This document shows positions 43,824-52,949 of a stretch of DNA of 64,000 nucleotides, in pieces (position 1 is the stretch's first letter; every line of letters starts with the position of its first letter). Under the pieces are notes generated by a model. The model worked only from the letters and a program-made list of their open reading frames with translations. It did no database searches and was not told the DNA's origin. A program made the position numbers and the translations under genes. The stretch comes from Albimonas pacifica (GTDB lineage: Bacteria; Pseudomonadota; Alphaproteobacteria; Rhodobacterales; Rhodobacteraceae): positions 139,120 to 203,119 of the forward strand of contig NZ_FOQH01000009.1 in assembly GCF_900113695.1 (NCBI RefSeq). Reading direction: 5' to 3'.

Positions 43824-45434
43824 ATGCGAAACGTGATGTGGAAGGCCCTGAAAGGCGGGCGCGCCGCCGCGGCGGCGCTGGCGCTCGCCGCCGCCGTCGC
43901 CGCCGTGTCGCCCGCGAACGCGGTCGAGAAGGTCGACGGCAAGTTCTGGATGGTGATCGGGGGCCGGCAGGCCGTCTCCCACGTCGATCCCGGCCAGTCC
44001 TACGACTACGCGATCCGGATGATGACCCAGGCCCTCTACGACGGCCTGGTGAAATACGAGGGCGATCCCCCGCAGGTGAAGCCCTGGCTCGCCGAAAGCT
44101 GGGAGACCTCGGAGGACGGGCTGACCTGGACCTTCCACCTCGCGCAGAACGCGACCTTCCACAACGGCGACCCGGTGACCGCCGAGGCGGTCGTCTATTC
44201 CTACCAGCGCGTGCTGAACATGAACGAGGGCGTCGCCTGGATGCTCTCGGACGTGCTGAAGCCCGAGAACATCAAGGCCGTGGACGCCCACACCGTCGAA
44301 TTCACGCTCGATCGTCCCTACGCGCCGTTCCTGTCGTTCCTGCCCTGGTGGTTCGTGGTGAACCCCGCCCAGGTCGAGGCGAACGTCGTCGACGGCGACT
44401 TCGGCAAGGCCTGGCTGGCGACCAACGAGGCGGGCTCGGGCCCCTACACGCTCGAGAAATTCGACCAGGGCACGGCCTACTGGCTGAAGCGCAACCCCGA
44501 CTACTGGAAGGGGTTCCCCTATGAGGACGACGCGATGGGCGGGATCATCTACCGCCTGATCCGCGAGAGCTCCTCGCAGCGCGCCTCCCTGCTGAAGGGC
44601 GAGGCGGACCTGGTGACCGACCTGACGCCGGAGGAGCTCGACGCCGTCGGCGCCCGCAACGAGATCGAGATCACCTCGACCCCCGCGCTGACCTCCTTCG
44701 GGTTCAAGATGAACACCCAAGGGCAGCACATGTCGGACGTCAACCTGCGCAAGGCGGTGGCCTACGCGTTCGACTACGACAGCCTGATCAAGATCTACAA
44801 CGGCCAGGCCAAGCTCCAGGACAGCCCCTTCACCGACGCCATCCGCGGCCATGTCGACGTCGAGGGCATTCCGCGCCAGGACCTCGAGAAGGCGAAAGAA
44901 TATCTCGCCAAGTCCGCCTGGCCCGAGGGCGGGATCACGCTGGAATTCGTCTACGTCCAGGGTCTGGAGCAGCAGCGCCAGATGGGCCTCGCGCTCCTCG
45001 ACAGCCTCAAGGCGCTGAACATCGAGCTGGAGATGGTCCCCCTGACCTGGCCCAACATGGTCGCCCGCGCCGCCGATCCCGCGCAGTCGCCCGACCTGAT
45101 GTGCATCTTCGCGACCCCGGTCTCGACCGACCCCGACGCGGTGGCGATCCAGTATCACCCGTCCTCGCACGGGAAATACTACGGCTCGCACTTCCTCGAC
45201 GACGCGGAGCTGAACGCGATGATCATGGAGGCCCGCAGCCTGTCGGAGTGGTCCGAGCGCGAGCCGATCTACGCGCAGATCCAGGCCCGGATCGTCGAGC
45301 TGCAGCCCGAGGTCTTCGGGATGATGCGCAACCGCTCCTTCGCCCATCGCGACTGGGTGAAGGGCTATGCCGACAGCCCGATCCGCATGACCGGCGAGGT
45401 GGACCTCTACCCGCTGCACATCCAGGCGCCCTGA
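43824..45434 (+). CDS. Dpp/Opp-type ABC transporter substrate-binding protein
   Basis: Periplasmic receptor of 536 residues, SBP family 5. Signal peptide about 1-33 (ALALAAAVAAVSPANA). Motifs: QALYDGLVKYEG, PWLAESWETSEDGLTWTFHLAQNATFHNGDPVTAEAV, the family signature region. ATG at 43824 has AGGA three bases upstream; GTG 43833 and ATG 43836 are other possible starts with better spacing. Two hairpins follow it. The linked hydantoinase-type genes suggest a peptide-like or hydantoin-like ligand. Confidence 0.9.
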   Translation: MRNVMWKALKGGRAAAAALALAAAVAAVSPANAVEKVDGKFWMVIGGRQAVSHVDPGQSYDYAIRMMTQALYDGLVKYEGDPPQVKPWLAESWETSEDGLTWTFHLAQNATFHNGDPVTAEAVVYSYQRVLNMNEGVAWMLSDVLKPENIKAVDAHTVEFTLDRPYAPFLSFLPWWFVVNPAQVEANVVDGDFGKAWLATNEAGSGPYTLEKFDQGTAYWLKRNPDYWKGFPYEDDAMGGIIYRLIRESSSQRASLLKGEADLVTDLTPEELDAVGARNEIEITSTPALTSFGFKMNTQGQHMSDVNLRKAVAYAFDYDSLIKIYNGQAKLQDSPFTDAIRGHVDVEGIPRQDLEKAKEYLAKSAWPEGGITLEFVYVQGLEQQRQMGLALLDSLKALNIELEMVPLTWPNMVARAADPAQSPDLMCIFATPVSTDPDAVAIQYHPSSHGKYYGSHFLDDAELNAMIMEARSLSEWSEREPIYAQIQARIVELQPEVFGMMRNRSFAHRDWVKGYADSPIRMTGEVDLYPLHIQAP

Positions 45435-45455
45435 TCCCCCCTCGGGCGCCTGACC

Positions 45456-45527
45456 GGCGAAGCGGCGTCCCCCCTGACGCGTGCCGCTTCGCCCCGGCGG
45501 CGGGGCTCCCTCCCTGGCCCCGCCGCC
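45456..45527 (+). terminator. twin hairpins between receptor and permease genes
   Basis: Two perfect 11-bp stems in tandem: 45456-45466 with 45483-45493, and 45496-45506 with 45517-45527. No T tract. Placed after the receptor gene, they probably cause partial termination or protect the 3' end so that receptor is made in excess over permease. Confidence 0.6.
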
Positions 45528-45565
45528 CCATCCCTTCCCCCCGTCCGTTCCGGAGCGCCGCCTCG

Positions 45566-46576
45566 ATGAGCCGACTGATCCTCAAGCGCCTGGCGCTGAC
45601 GGCGCTGATGCTGCTGGGACTGGCCGTGGTGACCTTCACCGTCGCCAACATCGCCCCCGGCGATCCCGCGCGCCTCGCCGCCGGCCCCGACGCGACGCAG
45701 GAGATGGTCGAGCGGATCCGGGTCGAGCGGGGCCTCGACCAGCCCCTGCCCCTGCGCTTCGCCTACTACGTCTCCGACCTGCTGACCGGGGACCTGGGGA
45801 CCTCCGTCTACACCGGCCGCCCGGTGGCCGAGGACATGGCGACCTTCCTGCCCGCCACGCTCGAGCTGGTGCTGTTCGCCATCACGCTCGCGATCGTCTT
45901 CGGCATTCCGCTGGGGGTGGCGGCCGCGGTGCGGCAGAACAAGGCCTCCGACCACCTGATCCGGCTGATCGCGGTCTCGGGCGTGGCGCTGCCGATGTTC
46001 TGGCTGGGCCTGATGCTGCAATGGTATCTGGCGCTGGAGCTGGACCTGTTTCCGCTGAGGGGGCGCCTGGGCGTCTTCTCCGACGTGCCGCCGACGATCA
46101 CCGGCATGTATACCGTCGACGCGCTGCTCGCCGGCCGGCTCGACACCTTCGCCGAGGCGCTGAGGCACATGCTGCTGCCGGCGCTGGCGCTGTCGCTGCC
46201 CGCGCTGGCGGCGATCATCCGCGTGAACCGGGCCGAGATGCTTGAGGTGCTGGGCCGCGACTACGTGGTCAACGCCCGCGCCCAGGGGATCGGGCCCGGG
46301 CGGATCATCGGCGCCTATGCGCTGAAGAACGCGATCCTGCCGACGCTGGCGATGATCGGCCTGCGCTTCGGCTGGATGCTGGGCGGCACCGTGCTGGTCG
46401 AGGGGGTCTTCGACTTCCCCGGCATCGGCCTCTACGCCGCCAAGGCGGCCGTCTCCTCCGACTTCGAGCCGATCATGGCCGTGACCCTGGCTCTCGGCGC
46501 CGCCTTCATGCTGACCAACCTGGTCATCGACCTGCTCTACGCCGCGCTCGATCCGCGCGTGCGGGCCCAGATCTGA
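45566..46576 (+). CDS. Dpp-type ABC transporter permease (DppB-like)
   Basis: Permease of 336 residues with six helices. The first helix is at about 10-30 (LTALMLLGLAVVTFTVANIAPGDPA, a DppB hallmark), and the C-terminal EAA loop reads VVNARAQGIGPGRIIGAYALKNAILP. Ends LLYAALDPRVRAQI, typical. Start at 45566 is the ATG that opens this helix. Next gene follows after 10 bases. Confidence 0.92.
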   Translation: MSRLILKRLALTALMLLGLAVVTFTVANIAPGDPARLAAGPDATQEMVERIRVERGLDQPLPLRFAYYVSDLLTGDLGTSVYTGRPVAEDMATFLPATLELVLFAITLAIVFGIPLGVAAAVRQNKASDHLIRLIAVSGVALPMFWLGLMLQWYLALELDLFPLRGRLGVFSDVPPTITGMYTVDALLAGRLDTFAEALRHMLLPALALSLPALAAIIRVNRAEMLEVLGRDYVVNARAQGIGPGRIIGAYALKNAILPTLAMIGLRFGWMLGGTVLVEGVFDFPGIGLYAAKAAVSSDFEPIMAVTLALGAAFMLTNLVIDLLYAALDPRVRAQI

Positions 46577-46586
46577 GGTCGCCGAG

Positions 46587-47483
46587 ATGTCCGACGCCGC
46601 GCTCTCCGCCGCCCCCGCCGCCCGCCGCCCGATGCGCTTCCGCGAGACGCGCCGCATGGCCGCGACCTACTCCCGCTCGATCTCGGCGATGCTGGGCCTC
46701 GCGCTGGTGGTGCTGTTCCTCGCCACCGCCGCCTTCGGCCCGATGGTCGCCCCCTTCCCCGAGGACGCCGTGGGCGCGGTGAACTTCGAGGCCAAGCTCC
46801 TCCCCCCCTCGGCCGAGCACCCGTTCGGCACCGACCAGGTCGGCAACGACATCTTCTCGCGGGTCCTGTTCGGCGCGCGCACGACCCTGCAGATCGGCCT
46901 GACGGTCACCGGCATCGCCATCCTGATCGGCGTGCCGCTGGGCCTGATCGCCGGCATGACCGGCGGCTGGGTCGCCGAGACGATCATGCGCGTCACCGAC
47001 ATCTTCCTCTCGATCCCCGGCCTGATCCTCGCCATCGCCATCGTCGGCGCGCTGGGCCCGGGGATCCTGAACGCGATGGTGGCGCTGAGCCTCGTGTGGT
47101 GGCCCGGCTACGTGCGCCTCGTGCAGGCCAAGACCCTGTCCCTGCGCAACGAGGTCTACGTCGACGCCGCCCGCGCGCTGGGCGCGGGGCCGTTCCGCAT
47201 CCTCTTCGTGCATGTCCTGCCGAACTGCCTGTCGCCCATCGTGGTGAAGGCCTCGATGGACATGGGAATGGCGATCCTCGGGGCCGCCTCGCTGGGCTTT
47301 CTCGGCCTCGGCGCGCAGCCGCCGTTCCCCGAGTGGGGGGCGATGATCGCGCAGGGACGCTCGTACCTGCCCGACTGGTGGTGGTGCGCCTTCTTCCCCG
47401 GCCTCGCGATCTACCTGACCGTGCTGGGCTTCAACCTGATGGGCGACGGCTTGCGCGACGTGCTCGACCCGCGGCAGAGGTGA
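46587..47483 (+). CDS. Dpp-type ABC transporter permease (DppC-like)
   Basis: Permease of 298 residues. Opening helix at about 35-55, then HPFGTDQVGNDIFSRVLFGARTTL, a hallmark of DppC-type permeases. EAA loop VYVDAARALGAGPFRILFVHVLPN. Ends MGDGLRDVLDPRQR. Starts 10 bases after the DppB-like gene and lies 5 bases before the ATPase gene. Confidence 0.93.
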   Translation: MSDAALSAAPAARRPMRFRETRRMAATYSRSISAMLGLALVVLFLATAAFGPMVAPFPEDAVGAVNFEAKLLPPSAEHPFGTDQVGNDIFSRVLFGARTTLQIGLTVTGIAILIGVPLGLIAGMTGGWVAETIMRVTDIFLSIPGLILAIAIVGALGPGILNAMVALSLVWWPGYVRLVQAKTLSLRNEVYVDAARALGAGPFRILFVHVLPNCLSPIVVKASMDMGMAILGAASLGFLGLGAQPPFPEWGAMIAQGRSYLPDWWWCAFFPGLAIYLTVLGFNLMGDGLRDVLDPRQR

Positions 47484-47488
47484 GGACC

Positions 47489-48508
47489 ATGACCGACCCG
47501 CTTCTCTCCATCCGCGGCCTCGAGCTCGCGTTCGACACGTTCGACGGCCCCTACCACGCCATCGGCGGCGTGACCCTCGACCTGCGCCCCGGCGAGGCGC
47601 TGGGGCTGGTCGGCGAGACCGGCTGCGGCAAGTCGGTCCTGACCCGCGCCGCCTTCGGCCTGCTGCCCTCGCCGCCCGCGCGGATCGTCGCCGGTTCGGT
47701 CAAGCTCGCGGGGCGCGAGCTGGTCGGCCTGCCCGAGCGCGACCTGCGCTCGATCCGCGGGGCCGAGGTCGCGATGATCTTCCAGGACCCGATGACCTAC
47801 CTGAACCCGGTCTTTCGGGTCGGGACCCAGCTGGTGGACGCCATCCGCGCCCAGTCCAAGGGCAGGATCCGCAAGGCCGAGGCGAAGGACATCGCGCTGG
47901 CCATGCTCGAAAAAGTGCACCTGCCCAACCCCGAGCGGCAGTTCCGCGCCTACCCCCACGAGCTCTCCGGCGGCATGCGCCAGCGCGTGCTGATCGCCAT
48001 GGCGCTGGCCGCCAAGCCCCGCCTGCTGATCGCCGACGAGCCGACCACCGCGCTCGACGTCACCATCCAGGCCCAGATCCTGCGGCTGATGGGCGAGCTG
48101 GTCGAGGACATGGGCCTGACGATGATCATGATCTCCCACGACCTCGGCGTCGTGGCGCAGGTCTGCTCGCGCGTGGCCGTCATGTACGCCGGCCAGATCG
48201 TCGAGGACGCGCCGGTGGAGCGCATCTTCGACGCTCCCTCGCACCCCTACACCCGCGGCCTCCTCAAGGCCCTGCCCCACCCGTTCAAGCCGGCCGACAG
48301 CCTCGCCTCGATCCCCGGCTCGCTGCCCGACCTGCTCCACCCGCCGACCGGCTGCCGCTTCGCCCCGCGCTGCCCCCACGCGGGCCCGGCCTGCGTGAGC
48401 GGCCCCGTGCCCTTCGCCGACCTCGCCCCCGGCCACCGCGCCGCCTGCCGCCTGCACCTGGAGGGTGGCGTTCTTGGCGGCACCGGCGCCCTAGCGGAGA
48501 CCGCCTGA
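47489..48508 (+). CDS. Dpp-type ABC transporter ATPase (DppD-like)
   Basis: ATPase of 339 residues: Walker [10 protein letters not shown] (about 45), Q-loop [13 protein letters not shown], signature [15 protein letters not shown], Walker [16 protein letters not shown]-loop MISHDLGVV. The C-terminal oligopeptide-transporter extension carries [14 protein letters not shown], a Cys-rich motif of this subfamily. Stop overlaps the next start (TGATG). Confidence 0.94.
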   Translation: MTDPLLSIRGLELAFDTFDGPYHAIGGVTLDLRPGEALGLVGETGCGKSVLTRAAFGLLPSPPARIVAGSVKLAGRELVGLPERDLRSIRGAEVAMIFQDPMTYLNPVFRVGTQLVDAIRAQSKGRIRKAEAKDIALAMLEKVHLPNPERQFRAYPHELSGGMRQRVLIAMALAAKPRLLIADEPTTALDVTIQAQILRLMGELVEDMGLTMIMISHDLGVVAQVCSRVAVMYAGQIVEDAPVERIFDAPSHPYTRGLLKALPHPFKPADSLASIPGSLPDLLHPPTGCRFAPRCPHAGPACVSGPVPFADLAPGHRAACRLHLEGGVLGGTGALAETA

Positions 48509-49482
48509 TGCTCGAGCTCGACGACCTGCGCATCCACTTCCCCCTCGCCTCGGGCGAGGTGGTGAAGGCCGTGGACGGCGTCACCCTGAAGCTCGCGGCC
48601 GGCGAGACGGTGGGGCTGGTGGGCGAGAGCGGCTCCGGCAAGTCCACCATCGGCAAGGCGGCGCTGGGGCTGATCCCGGCCACCTCCGGCGCGATCCGGG
48701 CGGGGGGCGAGGACGTGGTGGGCGCCTCGGCGGCCACGCTCCGCCGGCTGCGCTCTCGCGCGCAGATCATCTTCCAGGACCCGCACGCCTCGCTGAACCC
48801 GCGGATGACGATCTCCCGCTCGGTGGCGGAGGGGCTGATCCTGAACACGCCCCTGCGCGGCCGCGCCCTGCGCGAGCGGGTGGCCGAGCTGCTGGCCCGC
48901 GTCGGCCTGCCGGAACAATTCCTCAACCGCTTCCCGCACGAGCTCTCCGGCGGCCAGAAGCAGCGCGCCTGCATAGCCCGCGCGCTGGCGCTGGACCCCG
49001 AGGTGCTGGTGCTGGACGAGCCGACCTCGGCGCTGGACGTCTCGGTGCAGGCGCAGATCCTGACCTTCCTCAAGGAGCTTCAGGCGGCGCGGCCGTCGAT
49101 GACCTCCCTCTTCATCTCCCACAACCTCGCAGTGGTGCGTTTCCTTTGCCAGCGCGTCGCGGTGATGTATCTGGGCCGGATCGTCGAGGAGGGGCCCGTG
49201 GCCGAGGTCTTCGAAAACCCCCGTCATCCCTACACCCGCGCCCTGCTGGCCGCGGCGCCGGCGCCCGAGGCCAACCCGCGCGCCAAGGGCCCGCGCGTGG
49301 ACTACGTGGAGCTGACCGGCGACATCCCCTCGCCCGTCAACACGCCCCCCGGCTGCGCCTTCCACACCCGCTGCCCCGTGGCCCGCAAGGGGATCTGCGA
49401 CGTCGACCGCCCGGCGGACCTGGACGTCGGCCCCCGCCACCGCGCCGCCTGCCACTTCGCGCGGGACCTGGAGGCCGCATGA
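48508..49482 (+). CDS. Dpp-type ABC transporter ATPase (DppF-like)
   Basis: ATPase of 324 residues: Walker A GESGSGKST (about 42), IIFQDPHASLNPRMT, signature LSGGQKQRACIARAL, Walker B VLVLDEPTSALDVS, H-loop FISHNLAVV; C-terminal CAFHTRCPVARKGIC. It overlaps DppD at its start and the LysR gene at its end, so the regulator is part of the operon. Confidence 0.94.
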   Translation: MLELDDLRIHFPLASGEVVKAVDGVTLKLAAGETVGLVGESGSGKSTIGKAALGLIPATSGAIRAGGEDVVGASAATLRRLRSRAQIIFQDPHASLNPRMTISRSVAEGLILNTPLRGRALRERVAELLARVGLPEQFLNRFPHELSGGQKQRACIARALALDPEVLVLDEPTSALDVSVQAQILTFLKELQAARPSMTSLFISHNLAVVRFLCQRVAVMYLGRIVEEGPVAEVFENPRHPYTRALLAAAPAPEANPRAKGPRVDYVELTGDIPSPVNTPPGCAFHTRCPVARKGICDVDRPADLDVGPRHRAACHFARDLEAA

Positions 49483-50429
49483 GCTTCCCGCTCGACCGTC
49501 TCGCGGTTCAGCTCGACTGGAACCTGCTGCGCACCTTCATGGTGATCGTGCAGGAGCGGTCGATCACCGGGGCGGCCCAGCGTCTGAACATCTCGCAGCC
49601 CTCGGTCTCCTCCGCCCTTCGCCGGCTGGAGGAGCGCCTCGAGCTGCGCCTGGTCGAGCGCGGCGCCGGCCAGACCTTCGTCGTCACCCGCGCCGGCGAA
49701 GCGGTCTACCGCGAGGCGCTGGAGATCTACGGCGGCGTCGTCCGCCTCAACGACGTCGGCGAGGAGGGCGGCCGGGCCCTGTCGGGCGCGGTGGTGGTGT
49801 TCCGCTCCTCCCACCTCGACATGGATTTCGCCATGCCGGTGCTGGAGTCGTTCCGCGCCCTGCACCCCGGCGTGACCCTCTCGATCCGCTCGACGCCCTG
49901 CCATGACGTGGCCCAGGGCCTGCTGCAGCGCATCGCCTCGGTCGGCTTCTGCACCCGCGTCGACCCGGTGCAGCGCCTGCGCGCCCAGCCGCTGGAGCCG
50001 CAGCGCTTCGGCATCTTCTGCGGTCCCGCGCACCCGTTGTATCGTCGCCACGAGGTCGACCCCGAGGTCCTCTCCGCCTCCGACGTCGTGGGGTTCGAGG
50101 AGGACGCCATGGCCGGCGCCCTCTCCGCCCTCACCCGCTACCGGGTGCGCCACGGCATCGGCGGGCGGATGATCGCGGCGGCGTCCGGCATCGTGGACCT
50201 GGTGGAGCTGATCGAGCACGGCGCCGCGCTCGGCTGCCTCTCCGAAGGCCACGCCGCCCGCTACGGCGCCCGCCTCTGGCGCATCCCGGTGGCGGCCCCG
50301 GCGCCGACGGTGGAGGTCTTCTCGCTGGTCGACCTCGAGCGCCACATGACCCCGGTCGAGACCGCCCTGATCGCGCACCTCGAAGAGGCGGGGCTGGCGG
50401 CCCAGCCCCGCCCGCGCTCGCAGGTCTGA
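49479..50429 (+). CDS. LysR-family transcriptional regulator
   Basis: Regulator of 316 residues. The N-terminal winged helix-turn-helix is complete (WNLLRTFMVIVQERSITGAAQRLNISQPSVSSALRRLEERL, here quoted in part as SITGAAQRLNISQPS). The effector domain follows from about residue 90. The start at 49479 overlaps the DppF stop by ATGA, unusual because LysR genes are commonly divergent from their targets. It probably controls its own operon and the divergent DUF917 operon through the 43327-43823 region. Confidence 0.9.
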   Translation: MSFPLDRLAVQLDWNLLRTFMVIVQERSITGAAQRLNISQPSVSSALRRLEERLELRLVERGAGQTFVVTRAGEAVYREALEIYGGVVRLNDVGEEGGRALSGAVVVFRSSHLDMDFAMPVLESFRALHPGVTLSIRSTPCHDVAQGLLQRIASVGFCTRVDPVQRLRAQPLEPQRFGIFCGPAHPLYRRHEVDPEVLSASDVVGFEEDAMAGALSALTRYRVRHGIGGRMIAAASGIVDLVELIEHGAALGCLSEGHAARYGARLWRIPVAAPAPTVEVFSLVDLERHMTPVETALIAHLEEAGLAAQPRPRSQV

Positions 50430-50611
50430 GAGACCCGCTTCTCCGACGACGTATCGCGAGGGGTTAGATGCGGGCGGCCCTTCAAATACTTTCAAATATT
50501 TCAGTAAAGTAAGATCGAAATCAGGTGGGATGGCGCCCGCCCGCCCATTTCGGGCGGGCGCGCACGGTCCGGCGAGGCCGGCGCCATCTCAGCGCCCGCC
50601 CGGAACGCAAA

Positions 50612-50636
50612 CGGCCCCGGCGAGGCGCCGGGGCCG
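50612..50636 (-). terminator. terminator of the aminotransferase gene
   Basis: Perfect 11-bp stem (50612-50622 with 50626-50636) and 3-base loop, 26 bases past the aminotransferase stop; on the minus strand it is followed by TTT. The adjacent 50480-50525 stretch is AT-rich but holds no visible gene. Confidence 0.75.
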
Positions 50637-50662
50637 GTCCCGATCTCAAGGCCGCGAAGCTC

Positions 50663-52060
50663 TCAGAGGCGCCCCTCGCGGGTCAGCTTGTCGGCGAGGT
50701 CGTCGAGCGTGGCGCGAGCCCGGGCGGCCATCTCGTCGAGCTCCTCCTCGGTCATCACGTAGGGGGGCGAGGCGATCATCGTGTCGCCCACCGCGCGCAT
50801 CACCAGCCCGTGCTTGCCCACCGACAGGTCCCGCGCCATGCCGCCGACGCCGAGATCGCCGTCGAAGCGCTCGCCGGTCTCCTTGTTCTTCACCAGCTCT
50901 ATGGCGCCCAGGAACCCCCTGGTGCGGGTCTCGCCCACCAGCGGGTGATCGGCGAGGCCGGCCCAGAGCTTCGCCATCCGGGGCGCCAGCACGTCGCGCA
51001 CCCGCTCGACCAGCTTCTCCTCCTGCAGGATGCGCAGGGAGGCGAGGCCGGCGGCGCAGGCGGCGGGGTGACCGGAGTAGGTGTAGCCGTGGTAGAACTC
51101 GCCGGCCTTCTCCATCACCGGGCCCGCGACCTTGTCGGAGATAAAGACGCCGCCCATCGGCTGGTAGCCCGAGGTCATGCCCTTGGCGATCGGCATCAGG
51201 TCGGGGGTCACGCCATAGGTCTCGGCGCCCCACCAGCTGCCGGTGCGGCCGAAGCCGCAGATGACCTCGTCGGTGATCAGCAGGATCTCGCGCTCGTTGC
51301 AGATGCGCTGGATCTCGGGCCAGTAGCTCTCGGGCGGGATGATCACGCCGCCGGCGCCCTGGATCGGCTCGGCGATGAAGGCGCAGACGTTTTCCTCGCC
51401 CAGCTCGTCGATCTTGGCCTCCAGCTGCTTCGCGCGCAGCTTGCCGAACTCTTCCGGCGAAAGCCCCTCCGGCCGGCCCTCGCCATACCAGTAGGGCTGG
51501 TCGATATGCGCGAACCCGTTGAAGGGCAGGCCCGACTGGCCGTGCATCGCCGCCATGCCGCCCATCGACGTCGCGGTCGCGGTGGAGCCGTGGTAGCCGT
51601 TCTTCCGCCCGATGAAGATCTTCTTGGAAGGCTTGCCGAGGCAATCCCAGTAGACCCGCGCCAGCCGGAACACCGTGTCGTTCGATTCCGAGCCGGAGTT
51701 GGTGAAGAACACCCGGTTCATCTGCGGGGGCGCCACGTTCGCCAGCGCCTCGGCGAACTCGGCCGCCGCGGGGTGGGTGCACTGGAAGAAGGTGTTGTAG
51801 TAGGGCAGGTCGCGCAGCTGGCGGGCGACGGCCTCGACGATCTCCTCGCGCCCGTAGCCCACGTTCACGCACCACAGGCCGGACATGCCGTCGATGAAGC
51901 GGTTCCCGTCGGTGTCGGTCAGCCACACCCCCTGCGCCGAGGAGATCACCCGCGATCCCTTCCGGTTCAGGTCCGCCATGTCGGAGAACGGGTGCCAGTG
52001 GTGCGCGGCGTCCATCGCCTGGTAGTCGGCGGTGGAGCGGATGTTGGTCTGCTGGTTCAT
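50663..52060 (-). CDS. class III (omega) aminotransferase
   Basis: PLP enzyme of 465 residues, fold type I. Motifs: HWHPFSDM at the N-terminus, TNSGSESNDTVFRLAR (phosphate site), KNGYHGST, AEPIQGAGGVI, ITDEVICGFGRTG and the Schiff-base Lys in PIAKGMTSGYQP. The family includes putrescine-pyruvate and beta-alanine aminotransferases. Start at 52060 (MNQQTN) chosen because the 24 residues upstream are low complexity. Linked to an agmatinase-type gene through a GntR gene, it may transaminate the diamine or omega-amino acid formed. Confidence 0.92.
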   Translation of the reverse strand: MNQQTNIRSTADYQAMDAAHHWHPFSDMADLNRKGSRVISSAQGVWLTDTDGNRFIDGMSGLWCVNVGYGREEIVEAVARQLRDLPYYNTFFQCTHPAAAEFAEALANVAPPQMNRVFFTNSGSESNDTVFRLARVYWDCLGKPSKKIFIGRKNGYHGSTATATSMGGMAAMHGQSGLPFNGFAHIDQPYWYGEGRPEGLSPEEFGKLRAKQLEAKIDELGEENVCAFIAEPIQGAGGVIIPPESYWPEIQRICNEREILLITDEVICGFGRTGSWWGAETYGVTPDLMPIAKGMTSGYQPMGGVFISDKVAGPVMEKAGEFYHGYTYSGHPAACAAGLASLRILQEEKLVERVRDVLAPRMAKLWAGLADHPLVGETRTRGFLGAIELVKNKETGERFDGDLGVGGMARDLSVGKHGLVMRAVGDTMIASPPYVMTEEELDEMAARARATLDDLADKLTREGRL

Positions 52061-52164
52061 CGGTCCGGTTCCTGGTGGCGAGCCTCGCCCCCGCGCCCTT
52101 GCACGCCTCCCGCCCCCCGCCCCGGCGCGCAAGGGCGCGGGGGCGAGTCGGCGCGGGTCGCGCC

Positions 52165-52899
52165 TCAGGCCGAGTCGAGGCCCTCGTTAGACAGCATGGT
52201 CAGGCCCTGGCGCACGTCGGCGCGGATGGCGAGGCGCAGGCCCGCCTCGTCCCCCGCCGCCAGCGCCGCGATGGCCTTGGCGTGATAGTCGGCGACCCGC
52301 CCCATCCCGATCCGCGCATAAAGCGCGCGCATCGAGGGGCCGGTCTGCAGCCACACCGTCTCGGCCAGCGCGAGCATCGCAGGCGCATGCGCGCGCAGGT
52401 AGAGGGTGCGGTGGAACTCCAGGTTGCCGCGCACATAGGCGGCGGCGTCGCCGGAGGCGAGATGCTTGTCGATCTCGTCGTTCATGCGCTTGAGGCGCTC
52501 GATCAGGCTGAAATGGGCGCGGGGAAGCGCCCGCGCGGCCAGTTCGGGCTCCAGCAGCGCCCGGATCGAGGCCAGTTCCTCGATCCGCTGCGGCGTCAGA
52601 ACGGGCGCGGAGACGCGGCCCGAGGCGGAGATCGCCAGCGCCCCCTCCGCCGCCAGCCGGCGCACGGCTTCGCGGGCCGGGGTCATGGACACCCCCAGCT
52701 CCCCCGCCACGCCCCGCAGGGTCAGGTGGTCGCCCGGCGCCATCTCTCCGTGCAGGATCCGGCGGCGGAGGTGCTTGTAGACCCGCTCATGGGCCGTCGC
52801 CCCGCCCTCATCCGTGATCACACGGCGGACGGAGGCGGCGTCGGGAGGGTCCTGCGGAGCCTCCGCCCGCTGGGATCGGGTTGCGTCGGCGAGGGTCAT
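52165..52899 (-). CDS. GntR-family regulator (FCD/FadR subgroup)
   Basis: Repressor of 244 residues. Winged helix near 35-95: RVYKHLRRRILHGEMAPGDHLT, LGVSMTPAREAVRRLAAEGAL. FCD effector domain near 105-230 with RALLEPELAARAL, NLEFHRTLY and DYHAKAIAAL, giving the metal-binding Asp/His set. An ATG at 52926 is possible but would place the operator inside the gene; 52899 leaves it free. It lies between the aminotransferase (same strand) and agmatinase (divergent) genes and probably controls both. Confidence 0.9.
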   Translation of the reverse strand: MTLADATRSQRAEAPQDPPDAASVRRVITDEGGATAHERVYKHLRRRILHGEMAPGDHLTLRGVAGELGVSMTPAREAVRRLAAEGALAISASGRVSAPVLTPQRIEELASIRALLEPELAARALPRAHFSLIERLKRMNDEIDKHLASGDAAAYVRGNLEFHRTLYLRAHAPAMLALAETVWLQTGPSMRALYARIGMGRVADYHAKAIAALAAGDEAGLRLAIRADVRQGLTMLSNEGLDSA

Positions 52900-52907
52900 G
52901 CGGGTAA

Positions 52908-52917
52908 TGTGATCACA
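52908..52917. promoter_or_regulatory. GntR operator candidate TGTGATCACA
   Basis: Perfect 10-base palindrome in the 50-base gap between the GntR and agmatinase genes. A second GTGATCAC core lies inside the GntR gene at 52814-52821. The form fits FCD-type GntR operators. Confidence 0.6.
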
Positions 52918-52949
52918 AATCGACACCCTGTCAATCGAGGCCCCTCCCG

